This document shows, piece after piece, positions 47,901 to 61,454 of a stretch of DNA of 64,000 bases (position 1 is its first letter; each line of letters opens with the position of its first letter). Position numbers and translations under genes: made by a program. A model generated the notes under the pieces. It saw only the letters and a program-made list of their open reading frames with translations, ran no database searches and was not told the DNA's origin. The DNA lies in assembly GCA_031308135.1 (NCBI GenBank), contig JAHLJT010000631.1, positions 177,388,667 through 177,452,666 of the forward strand. The letters are read 5' to 3'. The DNA comes from Acheta domesticus (taxonomy: Eukaryota > Arthropoda > Insecta > Orthoptera > Gryllidae).

Positions 47901-50900
47901 TTAGGCGAAGAATTCTCGCATTATCAACGTTAATTTTTTTATCAAACCAAAAATTATTAAATTTTAACATTTGAATATATTAACGGAAATGGTGATATAG
48001 AGAAGTCATTTACACACATTTTGTACCAGTTGATACATTAACAAACCTTAAAGACCAACAAACCTTAAGCAACTTCAGCGCTGCTTGGGATATCTATTTT
48101 GAGTAAATCGCTTTCCTTTAATCTTCTAACCTTGTATGTTAATTTCATGACTTTGGCAAAATTAAATTTCATTTGAACTTGAAACAAAGTTAAAATTTCT
48201 ATTTTAGAGTTCGTTGAGGGGTTCATCTCGTCACAGCCTTAGTTTGGGATGTTTCAATTTGATGTAAAGCATAGGGTTTTTCCCATGTGGTTGTGGCTTG
48301 GTTGACTTCTTGCTCCAACACTTTTCCTATAAACACCAACAACAGTCAACGTCGGTTAGAGTGAACTCGGATATAGTGAATCCTCGGTTATAGTAAACTT
48401 AAGTCACCGGTACCCGTTTCGCTCACAATACAAATACAGTAAGCATAAGAATATTCTGTTATAGAGAACCTGAATCTGTCATAGTGAACCTCGGTTGTAG
48501 GATATACAACAATCTAGAAATTAATTCCCTCCTGCAAAGGAATATATCGTCTCAGTGTCACAAATTTGTACACTAGGCAACGAAAAAATATCGATGAAAG
48601 GTCATAATCAAAGAAGTATCATTCGAGAAGTAGGGAGAGGACCTGATGGCCTCATGCCACTCAGTTTCGCTGCGGAAACAAAGATCATGCGTGGGCTACA
48701 ATTGGCAGCGGCAACGTCATGTGATTGCTTGCTTCAGTTTCAAGCTCGATGTTACTTGATATTCCTCGAGACAAAGCGCTGTGTTCTACGTAGGCGACAG
48801 GAAGCGCGCGACTGCCACAGCCTCCCAACCTGGCGATACCCGCCGTGCCAAGCGGAAAAGCGATCAGTTTTATTAGTCGCTGGCGCCATCCCGCTTCTGA
48901 AAGCGTCGTATGTTATTAGGTGGGTAAAAGGAACTTCGAAGAGTGGAACTTCTAACAGCGCAAGATTGAAGGATGTCAAGACTATATTACGATACTTAGA
49001 GACAGTGGACAATGCAATGTAATGTTTTAAGAGAGCACGAACTCTGGAGAAGGATGTAGAGAAATTACAATTTGTTCGAAGCAAACAATTAAAAATAATT
49101 GATTTTTTTAAAGACAGAGATATTGAAATTTCCAGTTTGGGTTATTAATGTATTTTATTGTATCTCTATGTTAATAAAATAAATCATTATGGAGAAATTC
49201 TATTTAAATTTGTCATCATCGGAAATAGTGACCCCTCTGTTATAGTGAACCAAAGATGTTAGTCCCCAGAAGTTCACTACAACCAGAGTCGGCTGTATAT
49301 TTGCTCTTCTCTCGCCATTATCATAATTTATCCTTCTTTACCCTGCCATTGAAGATAAAACAATATGGATTTTTGGACCGTCAGTAGGCATTTACGGTTT
49401 TCTCCCTGAAAGAAGGTTGGCAACCATGCCTACGACGCAGCGACTCCTTTTCAGCCAAGAATTTGTCTTCGATTGTAGACTTAAGAGTAGGTTGCGGAAA
49501 TGTACACACTTCTTTAAAAACAAACTACGACTGTGGAAGAGAGAACGCAAAGCTTCCTTGCGTACACTCAAATGATTATGGCTATTCTCATAAAAGCTAA
49601 TTTAGTTATGTGCACATTTTTCCAGAGTTAGTTGTAATGTTTTATTTGACTAGATGACTATTTGTGTGAATTAGAGTTGTTTCTGCGCCCTTAAATTATA
49701 ATATGAACCATTTTACCTCGTATGAACGACGAAGTACATCTTGGTTCTTAGTCTGTTCAAAAGATTAAAGAATCTACAAGTATATTCGGAAAATTAAATT
49801 AATCTGAAATATTCTGGGGTGACCAGAGGACTAGTTCTCCATGAAATTAGGATCTTATCGTACATAAGTGAATGATGCAAATTCAGATGACGCAGTGTTG
49901 TTTGTTAATGAATACGCTTTGAAATTGGACCACTCCCGAAGTTGACGAAATTGTCGAGAATTTTCACCCTGTCACCTAAAATCCACGCACGTCAGCCAGG
50001 ACCAAATTGGGTGTTGAGACACTAATAAACTAAACACTCGCCCACCGAGATGCGATGAGTGATAGATTGTGTAAAGTATTGTCGGAAAGTTATTGTCCTA
50101 TGAAATAATCATAAGGCTGTCAGAGAATTGGTATTCTATAAAATCTGACAAAAATTTGGCTCTTCTTGAAGAGAAGTGAATGTCGCTTATCCAAACGACA
50201 CAAGAAATGAAACAAGATGAATGATGCTTGAATGAAAGAATAAATATATAAAAAGAAAAAATTACAAGCAAAAACAAAACATTACTTAGGATTAAGAATA
50301 ATAATAATAACTTTGTTAAAGTTAGGTATGACAAAGTGCTACGGAATAACTAATAAATTAGATTTAAGCTAAAGTTAAGTTAGTTTTAGTTAATTATTAA
50401 GAAAATCCCTCCCAGCTGCTTAAGCCGCAAGGCAGCAGTTTACTTGTAAACCAGTGGGGAAATAAATTCCCGACTCCTCAGGGAGGGGGAGCTGTGAAGG
50501 GGAAATAATAAATATAATCCAAATGATGCCATGTGTAAGCTCATTGCCTTTGCTCCGCAGCCCGCCCTGCCGCCGTTGCCGTCCGCGGCCGCCGCCGCCG
50601 CCGGCCCTTCCAAGGAGGGGCAGGGCGAGGGCGCCGCCCCCGCCGACAGCCGCCCCGACGTCTACAGCCTGCACGTGACGTCGCGCATCGCGCACCGCTA
50701 CGCGCGCACCGTCGTCTCCAGCAGGCTGGCCAACCGCGCCCCCAAGGCCCAGGAAGCGCAGTTCTCCCTCGTGCTGCCGGAGACCGCCTTCATCTCGGCC
50801 TTCCTCATGTGAGTGACACGCTCTCGCGGGGAGACAAAGTTTTTGCTTTACGCAAAATTGGATTAGTGACGATCATCACCACTACCATTGATTCTCCTTT

Positions 50901-53900
50901 CTTTGCAGTTACAGCTGATACACATTCACAAACAGCATTTATAACTACGTTTCTTTATAAACTTCACCCCACTCTCACCCCACTCTCTTTGTTTCCTCAG
51001 ATTTCCTTCATTTTCACAACTTCCCCTTTCATATCCCAATCTCTTATACATCTTTCCCTATTAAACTTATTAATTATTATACCTACCGAACTTTTCCTAT
51101 TTTTTCATTGTCCTCTTGCTTCCTCTCTTAGTTTCCCTATCTTTCTACACTTTCTCCGTTCGTTATCCGTTCTCCAAATTCTCCCGAACCTCTTGATTAC
51201 ATGCTTCTGAGTCTCCGCAAAATCTCCACAAATTCATCTTCTTTAACCCATTTGAACCTACCTCTCATCACATTTCCACCCTTTTACATCTCAATCCTAT
51301 TTATAAAGTCATCGTTCTTTCTTATTTCAGTAAAATACAACTTACTATTTCCTTGTAGAAATTATTGTATTTGGACTGCTTGATTCTCTCCTAATACTCC
51401 TGATCTTCCACTTTTGTTTCTGTCTTTAATAACTTTCCTTATATTAACGCTACACATTTACATTACACATTAAAAAAGGGCTTATTCACATTTACTAGTT
51501 CTAGTTCTACTAGTTCTAGAATTACTAGTTAATTTTGGAACTATTGAATTCAGTATTAATTCATTTATCATATTTCTCGTGGAATTTTAATTTTTGAAAA
51601 TGTGTAATTTGAGATAAAATATATTAAACACTAAATCTGGACACCTTATTACTTCAAGTGTTGTATTAAACGTGTTTAATATATTGCGTAAGGTAAAGTT
51701 TTCTGTCTGACGAATTGTTGGTTGTTGGCAGTGAAACGGAAGGCAAGGTTTATGAAGCCTACGTCAAGGAGAAGGAAGAAGCCAAGAAAGAATATGATGC
51801 AGCTCTGGCTAGCGGACAGACAGCGGCTCACGTTGCAGTCAGGTGAGCAACACTTTGATCAGATCCCGAAAGTAAAAGAAGCAAAAAATAGTTGGACGCT
51901 ACTTTTAAAAAATGTCCAATCTACTTACTGACATTACTATCCTTGACCTTGGCAGAAATTTTAGAAAAAAATAGATAAAAGTGGTTACGGAATATTTTAC
52001 AAGTAATGAGCTTTCACTGTGATTAATAGCTGAATAATATAATGTATTATATGCTGTACGAGTCGCTTAATAATTGCAAATATGCTAAAATCAGAAAAGA
52101 AAAGCTTTTTTAACAATAATAAGAAAGTTCTTTTGTTATTTATTCCACATTGCAAAGATACGAGTTAAGAATTGTATGCAATATTCTGTGTTGAAATTTC
52201 GTGAGATATAATACTATATAATTTTTTCTACTGCAGAGCATAAACTTGTTATAGATGTCAATGTAAAGGGATGATGTATAAGATAGTTGGGTCATTAATA
52301 TATTTTACAAATATTGGAGATCCCATTCGTCATTTATTTGAGACAATCACGACACCGTTAACTCATTAGTACTAATGTAGAGTACGTTCTGAGAAAAAGT
52401 CCAGTTAACGAGATTTTTATCGTTGAAATATTACGGTCGCCAATATCTCACTCTCTAATCACACGTCGTAGATGGTATCTCTTATTACCATTAATATAAT
52501 TGCTGAAAAGGCATATTTCCTCCTTTTCAGCAAATGTAGAGGAATTTTAAGGAAAAGCTAGCAGCTTCTCAAATGTCACGGACTTATCGGCTTTCACAAA
52601 TGTTTCTAGCAGTCCAGGAAGTTCTATTTCGGAGACACAATTCTAGATGTAACTGGAAACTGTTTGCTTCCTAGTAATACGATTAGCGAATGATAATTGA
52701 GTAACATTTACTGGCCTTTCTTTATTTCCAAGGTACAATTATTTACACTTTTTATGATCATTATTTCAAAACCTAATTACACTCAGTTGTCGTACAAACG
52801 AAACTTCACAATTTTTTTGTAACTTTCACAAAATTATTCTACACTTTATTTTTGGACTAGCGAGAAAAATTACATTAAGTCAATAGTCAGTAGTGGAAAT
52901 TATTTTCCTGATCAAATCAAATCTAAGCAAGTGTTGAAACGTCATGAATAAATATAAGATTGTATTTTACGATCAAAATTACTTTCGTTGTTTCCGCAAA
53001 CAAACCTTCTCTCCCATTGTACAATATATGCATTAAAAGAAAACATTCTTCCTACGTTCCATTGTAGTATGGAATTGTCCAAATGCAGTGTCTAACTATC
53101 ACCTTTCATGAATGAATTTGTGAACTCTAAATTGTTTGAAGTATTCAGCTCATTTTAAATGATACGTAAAGTCTCTTATTTTCTCACAATCAATTTTACG
53201 GCTAATAAAAACTCGTAAATTTGATAAAAATTGCCAATAACTAATTGCACATTCTTCGATGTCTAAAAGACCTTCAAACGTGCCAGTTTAACAAACTACA
53301 TATTATAAACGGCACCAACAGTCCATCATTTAGTTACTAGTGGCAGAGTTCTCCATTTCTATTTTTCCCCCTTTTATGTTTCATAAAGCGGTTATTCATA
53401 CCGATAAGCCGGGTCGTTTATAAGGTTGTACTGATAATGTGTGTTGGTGCCCACCACAGAGCCATATTCAGATTTAATCATAATGGCACTTCAAGGTCAC
53501 GAGCTGGATGGAGAGGGAGACAGTTATACAATCTGTGGGTTGGTTATGACTTAAATTTTTGGTTTTGGAACTCACGATTGGATGAAAGTATCCCCCTTTA
53601 CTTTCAGCTGGCGACATTTTAAGTGCCACAATGCTTAAATCGGAGTACATCGATTGCAATGATTCGCGAGAAGTCAGCCTGAAAACGAAATTGCCACACA
53701 ATTATTCTCTTCATGTGTGTCTCGCAGCTTGAAAGTGCTTACGTGGAAGGCTCCGAATGCTAGAGCCTTGTAAGATTTCGGTGAAGTTCAGAATTGAAAT
53801 AGCTGGAAGAAAATTACGAAATGTATACTTAATAATACAAATAGGCGATAATTTTCCGTTGAAAAATTGTAAATATATTGTAAAGTTATGAAAACAGCTT

Positions 53901-56900
53901 TCACATTTTTTAAAAACTCTTTAAATAGGCTTCGTCTTGCATCCTAATAGGAAGCTACTCTTCCTATATTGCGATATCTATGTAAATGTCGATTACTAAC
54001 GAAAACTATTACTTGTATATTTGCTCATTACTTTTTGCCATTAAACTTTGATGGAATACATTGACTACTCCGATTCAATGAGATGCCAATAAATAAATAT
54101 TGCCTAATATCTTGAACCTGGAACTCACGTCTGCGGAGAAAATAAGTCCGACCTCCTCTTCCCCGCGAAGATCTCCGAGCTTGTAAAGCGAGGTCGGTAG
54201 GTTGCGAGTAATTGGAAAATTTCCCACGCTCCTTGCGGCAATGTGCGCTCTTCTACGGCGTACGGCGCACACCCACCAGTCACTCAACCTCCAGGGACGC
54301 CAATCGCTAGGTAATATTCTCTCTGTGCGAATGGGCGAAGGATGAAGTCGTCAACGGGCAGGCGCCTCGGCTGGGTCCCCCGGGGAGGAGGTGGAGGGGT
54401 CGACCGGCTGGGGATTCTCGCAAATGACGCGGCACTTTGAAGAGCGCCAGCGAGCGCGTGAGAATTTCTGCGTGTGCATCTTCTCGCGGCGGCGGCGCTT
54501 CAGCGCTGGTGGCTGGGCCCGTCGGCCTCGCGCCGCTCGTAAACGAGGATATAATTGTGCAGGCGGCGGCGGTGGCGGCGTTGGCGGCGTGGCTTTCCCT
54601 GCGCGGGGCCGTTCGTCTGCGGCTGCGCGCGATCAGATTGGACTGCGCGCCGGTTCCAAAGCGGTTCTTTTGGCACTGCTTTCGTTTGCTGCGAGTTACA
54701 CCCTCTCCCCCAAATTAACATTTCTTTTCCGTTTAGATTTATTGCGTCGAAATGCATTGCGCTGGAGAGAAATGGAGTGAAACACGTGTTGAGTTGATTA
54801 ACATAACTTTTTTCACGAGATTGGATGAAATACTGAGCGATTGCCTGTATCAATTGCCAGAAACACTCAAAATCTATTTTATAGTAGAGGTCTGATGACT
54901 CATTCTTAACAAATCTCTCGGTTCGTTGACATCTCCACTGTTTCCCAGGGGACAGCATTAATGTACGTAAAGGTATCCCGTACGTTTCAGGCGAATTAGT
55001 TACATGCCCACAATGCAAGGTTGAAGTTCGGTCGTTGGCTGTCCCCAGGTTTATAATTTATTGAAAGTTTTACACGTATGTTTTGAGGATACATTTTCAA
55101 TTTAGCGAAGTTGAACCTTCCCTAATGATGTAAGTAATTACATATTCTTATTTTCAATTGATTTCCCTTAATCTTCTTGTAGAAACTTTGAGAAGCTGAG
55201 CATTTGTGAAACATATCAAAAATATGTAATGTGTATTTACCATTAATTAGCCAGAATCTGTGAGTAATTTCAATTCCAAAAATAGCTAAATAATAAATGC
55301 TTTACTTTCTTACCTTCTTACTTCTTATCTTCTTACTTTCTTAAGAGCTACATAAATTTCTTACGTGCATGTTTTAGCGCGCGCGACGCCAACACGTTCA
55401 ACGTGGCGGTGAACGTGGCGCCGGGCCAGAAGGTGACGTTCAACCTGACGTACGAGGAGCTGCTGGCGCGGCGGCTGGGCGCGTACACGCACGCGGTGCA
55501 CGTGGCGCCGGGGCAGGTGGTGCGCGACCTGCGCGTCGAGGTGCTCATCGAGGAGAGCCGCAACCTGAGCGCGCTGCGCGACCCCGCCTTCCGCCCGGCC
55601 GACGCCGAGCTGGACGCCGACGCCAACGACGCCGACAAGCCCGCCGCCGCCACGCCGGGCGTCACCGCCGAGCGCCTGGGCGGCGGGAAGGCCAAGGTGG
55701 TGTTCGCGCCCACGCCCGACCAGCAGCGCGAGATCGCCGCCGCCGATCGCCGCCAAGAGCACCGAGCCCAAGGTGAGACACCCCGCAGCTGCTGCACCGC
55801 TTGTGCAGGACGTTCATATGAAATCATACGGAACTGTCCAGAATAAACAAACAAGGTAAATGGATTGGCAGGCCTGGATAGACGAGGTCGCTAAAGCTCA
55901 AGAGCTGTAGCTGCCTCATGCCTGAAAGGTTTGAATCCCGCCCGGGATGGATGTTCGTGTGTGCCAATATATCGTTACTGTTAAGCAATTAATTATATTT
56001 ATTAACTAATGAATTATAATATTAAGAATCCGTAAAAAAGCTAGTTTTCTTATATTGTTCGTTTTAAAAAAAATCTCGGAATTCTCACAAACCTTGGACA
56101 TCGGCAATAGCCTAAAGCCTCGGATGTTTATTGGTAGTTTCTTTCTAAGAAACGATTTTGGAGATCCTGTGGATAGGCAATCCTTTAAACACTAGTGTAT
56201 TGCGGGTGGTCCGTAAGTAATTTCTAAGACGCGAATTCATGGAAATTATGGATTTGGAAAATTATTCTATTATAATGTAAGCCAATTTATCGATGTTTTG
56301 CACTACCTTCAGTAAATGTAGTACACATTTTCCACGATGTTTTCCTTGTGCTAATGAGGGACGCAGGCAGTAACGGAGGCGTGCGTGCGTTTGCGTGCCA
56401 ACAGAACCCGTTCCACGCGCCCAAGAGCCCCGCGACCGAGGGCCTGGTGGGGCAGCTGGTGGTGCAGTACGACGTGGAACGCGACCCGCAGGGCGGGGAG
56501 GTGCTGCTGGACCAGGGCTACTTCGTGCACTTCTTCGCCCCCGACGAGCTGCCGCCGCTGCCCAAGCACGTCATCTTCGTGCTGGACGTGAGCGGCTCCA
56601 TGGAGGGCCGCAAGGTGCAGCAGCTCAAGGAGGCCATGACCACGATCCTCGGCGACCTTAAGCCCGGCGACTATTTCAACCTGCTCGAGTTCTCCTATTC
56701 AGTCACGGTAAGATTGTTCGAAGGAATGTTATACACAGTAGTTTTAGGTACGCATTAGATGAATTAGTCGATCATGCATATTTGGCTACGTCTGAAAAGT
56801 ATTTGATTATCCGGGCGCACCTCTGGAAATATTCAAGTAATTACAAAATTACATTAATTAGCTAAAGTAGTATGCAATAGAAATATTGAGTTGCTTAAGG

Positions 56901-57022
56901 ATAAGAATAATTTATGCTGTAGATGAGAACCGTTTTCAAAGGGTGCAGGAGTAATATAAAAATATATTTAAACAAAATTGTGAAGGTACTCGCCTAACTG
57001 CCTTTTAAAATTTTTATTTGTG

Positions 57023-57060
<38 letters not shown>

Positions 57061-60000
57061 CTTATATATATATATATATATAACTTATATATATATAAAA
57101 CTTATTAATTAAATCTTGATTACTCGTTAGATTACGTAATAATTTTTTTGTCACCCCAATGAACCGTTAATAAACCGGGGTTTTCTTTTCATTGTAAAAA
57201 TATTTCCTTTCACAATGATTAATTTCTTGCAATAAAGTGTCCCGTTATTCCTTTGTGAAGTTAGCAGATGCTCTTCAACAAATTTCGAAATTTTTCAATT
57301 TCTCCTTCTCCTATAATTAAACCTAATTCGATATTGAATGTAACAAATAGGACGTTCTATATAATTCTGTAGATAATAGTGAGGGAGAAAAAATATCAAA
57401 TTAATCTCGAAGAAGGCGCTCAAAATTATTCTATACTCATAAATACTCAATTCGATTAAATAGGCAATATTTGCTATTTTTCTTACAAACTAATACAACT
57501 GTTCTTGGAAATTGCCAAAATACTTTTAAAAGTTTGTTTATTTCGGTCAAAATTTAATGTACTCCATCTTGTAAAATTTTAAAAGTTTACTTGTTTTTGA
57601 GAAACAAACATCGCGTTGAGCCTTCTCTTGAAATCATAAATTCAACGCCCTATTTTTGAAAACCTTGTTCTAAGTGAGGATGGTGGGATGAACTCCTCAC
57701 ATCCGCCTGCTTCCTCCCTGCGCAGGTGTGGAACCTGGACTCCGCGTCCAACAACGTGGTGTACTCGCCGTACTCGCACTTCGGCTCGGAGAAGCCGTCG
57801 GGGCCCGCGGAGCCGCCGGCGCCGGCCGCGTACCCGGCGAGCGCGGAGTACGTGCAGAAGGCGAAGGAGATCGTGAACAAGATGACGGCGGGCGGCGGCA
57901 CCAACATCCACGACGCGCTGCGCACGGCGCTGGCGGTGGCGCGCGACGGGCTGCGCAACGTGACGCTGCCCGAGGGCGGCCCGCGCCCCGAGCCCATCGT
58001 CGTCTTCCTCACCGACGGCGAGCCCACCGTCGGCGAGAGCCGCCCGCACAAGATCTTCCAGATGGTGAGCGCCTCGCACGTGCCTTCGTCGGGGAGAAAT
58101 GCAGGAAACGGAATGCTGTTTTAATTGATATTACGAAGCCTTTCAAATCCATTAAATTGCATAAAGAAATTCAGTGTCCTAAGAATAAATGTTACAAACT
58201 TATAGGGCATGTAGGGAGGGATTGAAGATATTCATTGACAAATACGTAGTTACTGGTGGGAATTTTCATACTGGCAAAAATTAAAAAGTAAAGGAAACGG
58301 AATGCTACTTTATATGATATTATCAAGTCTTTCAAATTCATTAAATGCATAAAGAATAAACTGTCTCAGAATAAATGTAACTAACTTGCAGGGCATATAG
58401 GGGAGGTTAAAGACTTTCATTGGCAAATAAGTAGCAAGTGGTGGGAATGTTCATAAGGCAAGCTTACACACTTGCGATATTTTCCTCGATTGGTTGACAA
58501 CTCATTGTGCACTGGGGTTTGACTTGTACACATTCTGACTCATAACATAATGATTTTCGTGTACCTGCAAAACCTGAATGAAAGTTGAGTTGCCTAACAA
58601 TCAGGGGTCAAAAACCAAATGTGTAACACGTTATGCCAATTAACTTACATATTTTTTGGAAAAAGTTATATTCTTCGATCCTTTACATTTGCTACAAGTT
58701 CGTAACATTTTTTATTATAGAAGCAATCTACAGTTACTCTATTAATGAATAAAATTATTAATTTAGGCCTTATATATAGTTTTATTTAAATATTTCTACT
58801 TTTCTGGAAAGTTTAGTGAAAAATTTCAAAAGTTAGATATTAAATTTTGACAAGTTTTCATTTACCTAGTTAAATACAGAATATTATCAATTCAATATTT
58901 TACAAAGGGGAGGGCACTTAGCTTTGTATAAAAACATAGAAGTTAGTTTCAAACGCATTACAGCTTCAAGCCACGCCGTGTTAAATTTTCTTACTAATAA
59001 TGATTTCTTAAAAGCTTTACCCATATTTTATACTCAGCACGGAAGATGTACAAGCAATCTCGACACAAACTTCTTAAATTCATTTGCATATGCTGTAATA
59101 TTAGATTCAAAGATTCAAATCTAGCGCGTACGACTTGACATCTTAGAGGTTTCTTGTAATCTTTCAATGTGTAAAATACAAGAAGGGTTTGTAACGATAA
59201 TTATCTTAAAAATTATAATATTGGATACAAAGACGTGGAGATGGCTCCTTAATCTCTGAACGTACTTCTGAAAGTTTTCCATTAACATTTCCAAAGTTCA
59301 TGCAGAGAACGATAACCCCAAAATAAATGTACGCTCTTCCATGAATAATTATGCCATATTTATTTATTTAGGTATTAGTGTTGCATTGGTTTTTGAAACA
59401 CTGAATTTACTAGATAAATAATTCCATTGATTCGTTTGGTCGCCTTGGATCTACTAGCTATCAGAGTCTTAATTTGCTCCAAATAAATCCCATCAAAATA
59501 CTTGCAAGGCCTCTATTTGTGTTAAGAGAGATCGGTGAACTGGGATGACTGAGGTCTGTCGAGTCTCTGGAAAGCTTCCAAAGAATGCGCTGCAAAGTGT
59601 GGTTGAGCAGCGGTCCAATGGAGAGTGTGTGCGTTTCAGGTGAGCGAACGCAACGAGCACCCGACGTCGGCGCTGTTCAGCCTGGCGTTCGGCGACGACG
59701 CCGACCTGCCCTTCCTGAAGAAGCTGTCGCTGCGCAACGCGGGCTTCGCGCGCAAGATCTACGAAGCCGCCGACGCCGCGCTGCAATTGCGCAACTTCTA
59801 CCGACAGGTGGGCACGCCCCATCGCCTCTGCCTTGCCCTCCTCTCTCTCCTCGACACGGTTCCTGAACCGGTTATTAGGCCGGAGGAATTAATTTGGTGG
59901 AACGAGAACTTCATTGCTGAACATAATTTTTTTTGGTCAAATGAAATATGTTTAAATTTGTTGATTGAAAATTTTGTATTTTGATTGAGAATTTAATGAT

Positions 60001-61423
60001 AAGATGAAATAAATCGACTATTATTCGTGACATTTTGTGAATAAAGCGTGTGCCATTAAAAGTATCATATGGATGTATGGAATCTAACACCGTAACAGAT
60101 TTAAGAAAATGAATGTCACTTTTATAAATCAAATTTCAAACGCTATTCTGCCTTGGATTTAAGAAAATGAATGTCACTTTTATAAATCAAATTTCAAACG
60201 CTAGTCTGCCTTCGTTTTGCACACAGAGTACAAGAAGTATTGATATCGGCATACGCAAGGGACGCATTGTCCAGTGTTACAGACTTCTTTGCCCTTTCAT
60301 TACTTACACTGTTTCTGGTGACACATGGAAGACATCCTAATTGCAAGTGATTTGCCCACCAGGTGGCCTCCCCGCTGCTGTCGAACGTGACGTTCGAGTA
60401 CGCGTCCGAAGACGTGAAGGCGGAGGCGGTGACGAAGAAGCGCTTCCCCACCTACTTCGCGGGCTCTGAGCTGGTGGTGGCCGGGCGCGTGGCGGCGGAG
60501 GCGGTGGGCGGGGCGGTGGTGGCGCGCGGCGACGCGGGCGAGAAGCGCTTCCCGCTGCCGGAGCCGCTGCTCCTGCTGCCGCACCCGCCGCACCCGCTGC
60601 CCACGGCGCCGCCCGCGCCGCCGGCGCCCGGTTCCAAGAAGGACGCGCCGTCGCTGGAGCGCCTGTGGGCCTACCTGAGCATCCGCCAGCTGCTGGACGA
60701 GCGCGAGGCCAACTCGGGCTTCGAGGACCAGTACGCGGACTCGCTGCCCAAGGCCAACCTCACCGAGGCGCAGCAGGAGGCGCGCGACGCCGCCGACGCC
60801 GCCAAGAAGCGCGCGCTCGAGCTCGCGCTGCAGGTGAGGCCTCCCCGAAAGCAATCCCAAAACATTCCATTGATTGATGACTAGTGATTCCAGGCGCATC
60901 AGCTGCTAGTCCCGTAAATCTGTGATCACGGCGTAACAGTTCTTAAGTCAAAAATCTTAGTTTGGAGAAAACAAGGGTTAAATATTATCGAGCCAACGCT
61001 TCTTCCTATGCTCAACACTATTTCCCAACGCTTTTTTGTCGTTAAGAAGGCAACATTCCAATTCAATCGTTTTACTAAAATAAAGTATAGATGCTTAACT
61101 TGAAGTTTCAGTACTTAACCCTATTTTGCCAAAAACTGACTTAGAACTTTTACCCAGTGACCACAGAAATGTAGCACATGCTTATATTTGCTCGGGGGGA
61201 AGGAGGTAATATTTACTGTTAATAAAGCCAGTCCGGTTGAAGCATGACGCTTGCCACCCCACTTCTAGACATAAGAACATCTAAGATATTCCGTTACATT
61301 CTATTCTATGTTCAGAGGGCCATGGAAGTGGGGAAAAAACCGAAAAAAATGCTTTATTTAGAGGATTCCTAACATCCTATAAAACTAAGCAGGATAATCC
61401 TGCAGCATTGAAAGTGCAAAGGG

Positions 61424-61454
<31 letters not shown>

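Larger units (their letters stand above)
35922..50560 (+). other. Intron 1 of the ITIH-like gene (14.6 kb)
   Basis: GTGAGT donor and GCTCCGCAG acceptor. It contains GC-rich blocks, tandem duplications, SINE copies and a pogo-like relic, listed separately. No additional in-frame exon with good splice sites and homology was found. The unlisted stretches (36200-38690, 41030-45110, 47400-48340, 49296-50560) are AT-rich and unrecognised. Confidence 0.75.

Noticed and set aside
57642..58079. Minus-strand frames opposite ITIH exons (also at 55348, 60300 and 59493)
   Set aside because: Mirror frames of GC-rich coding exons; the plus strand carries the conserved domains.
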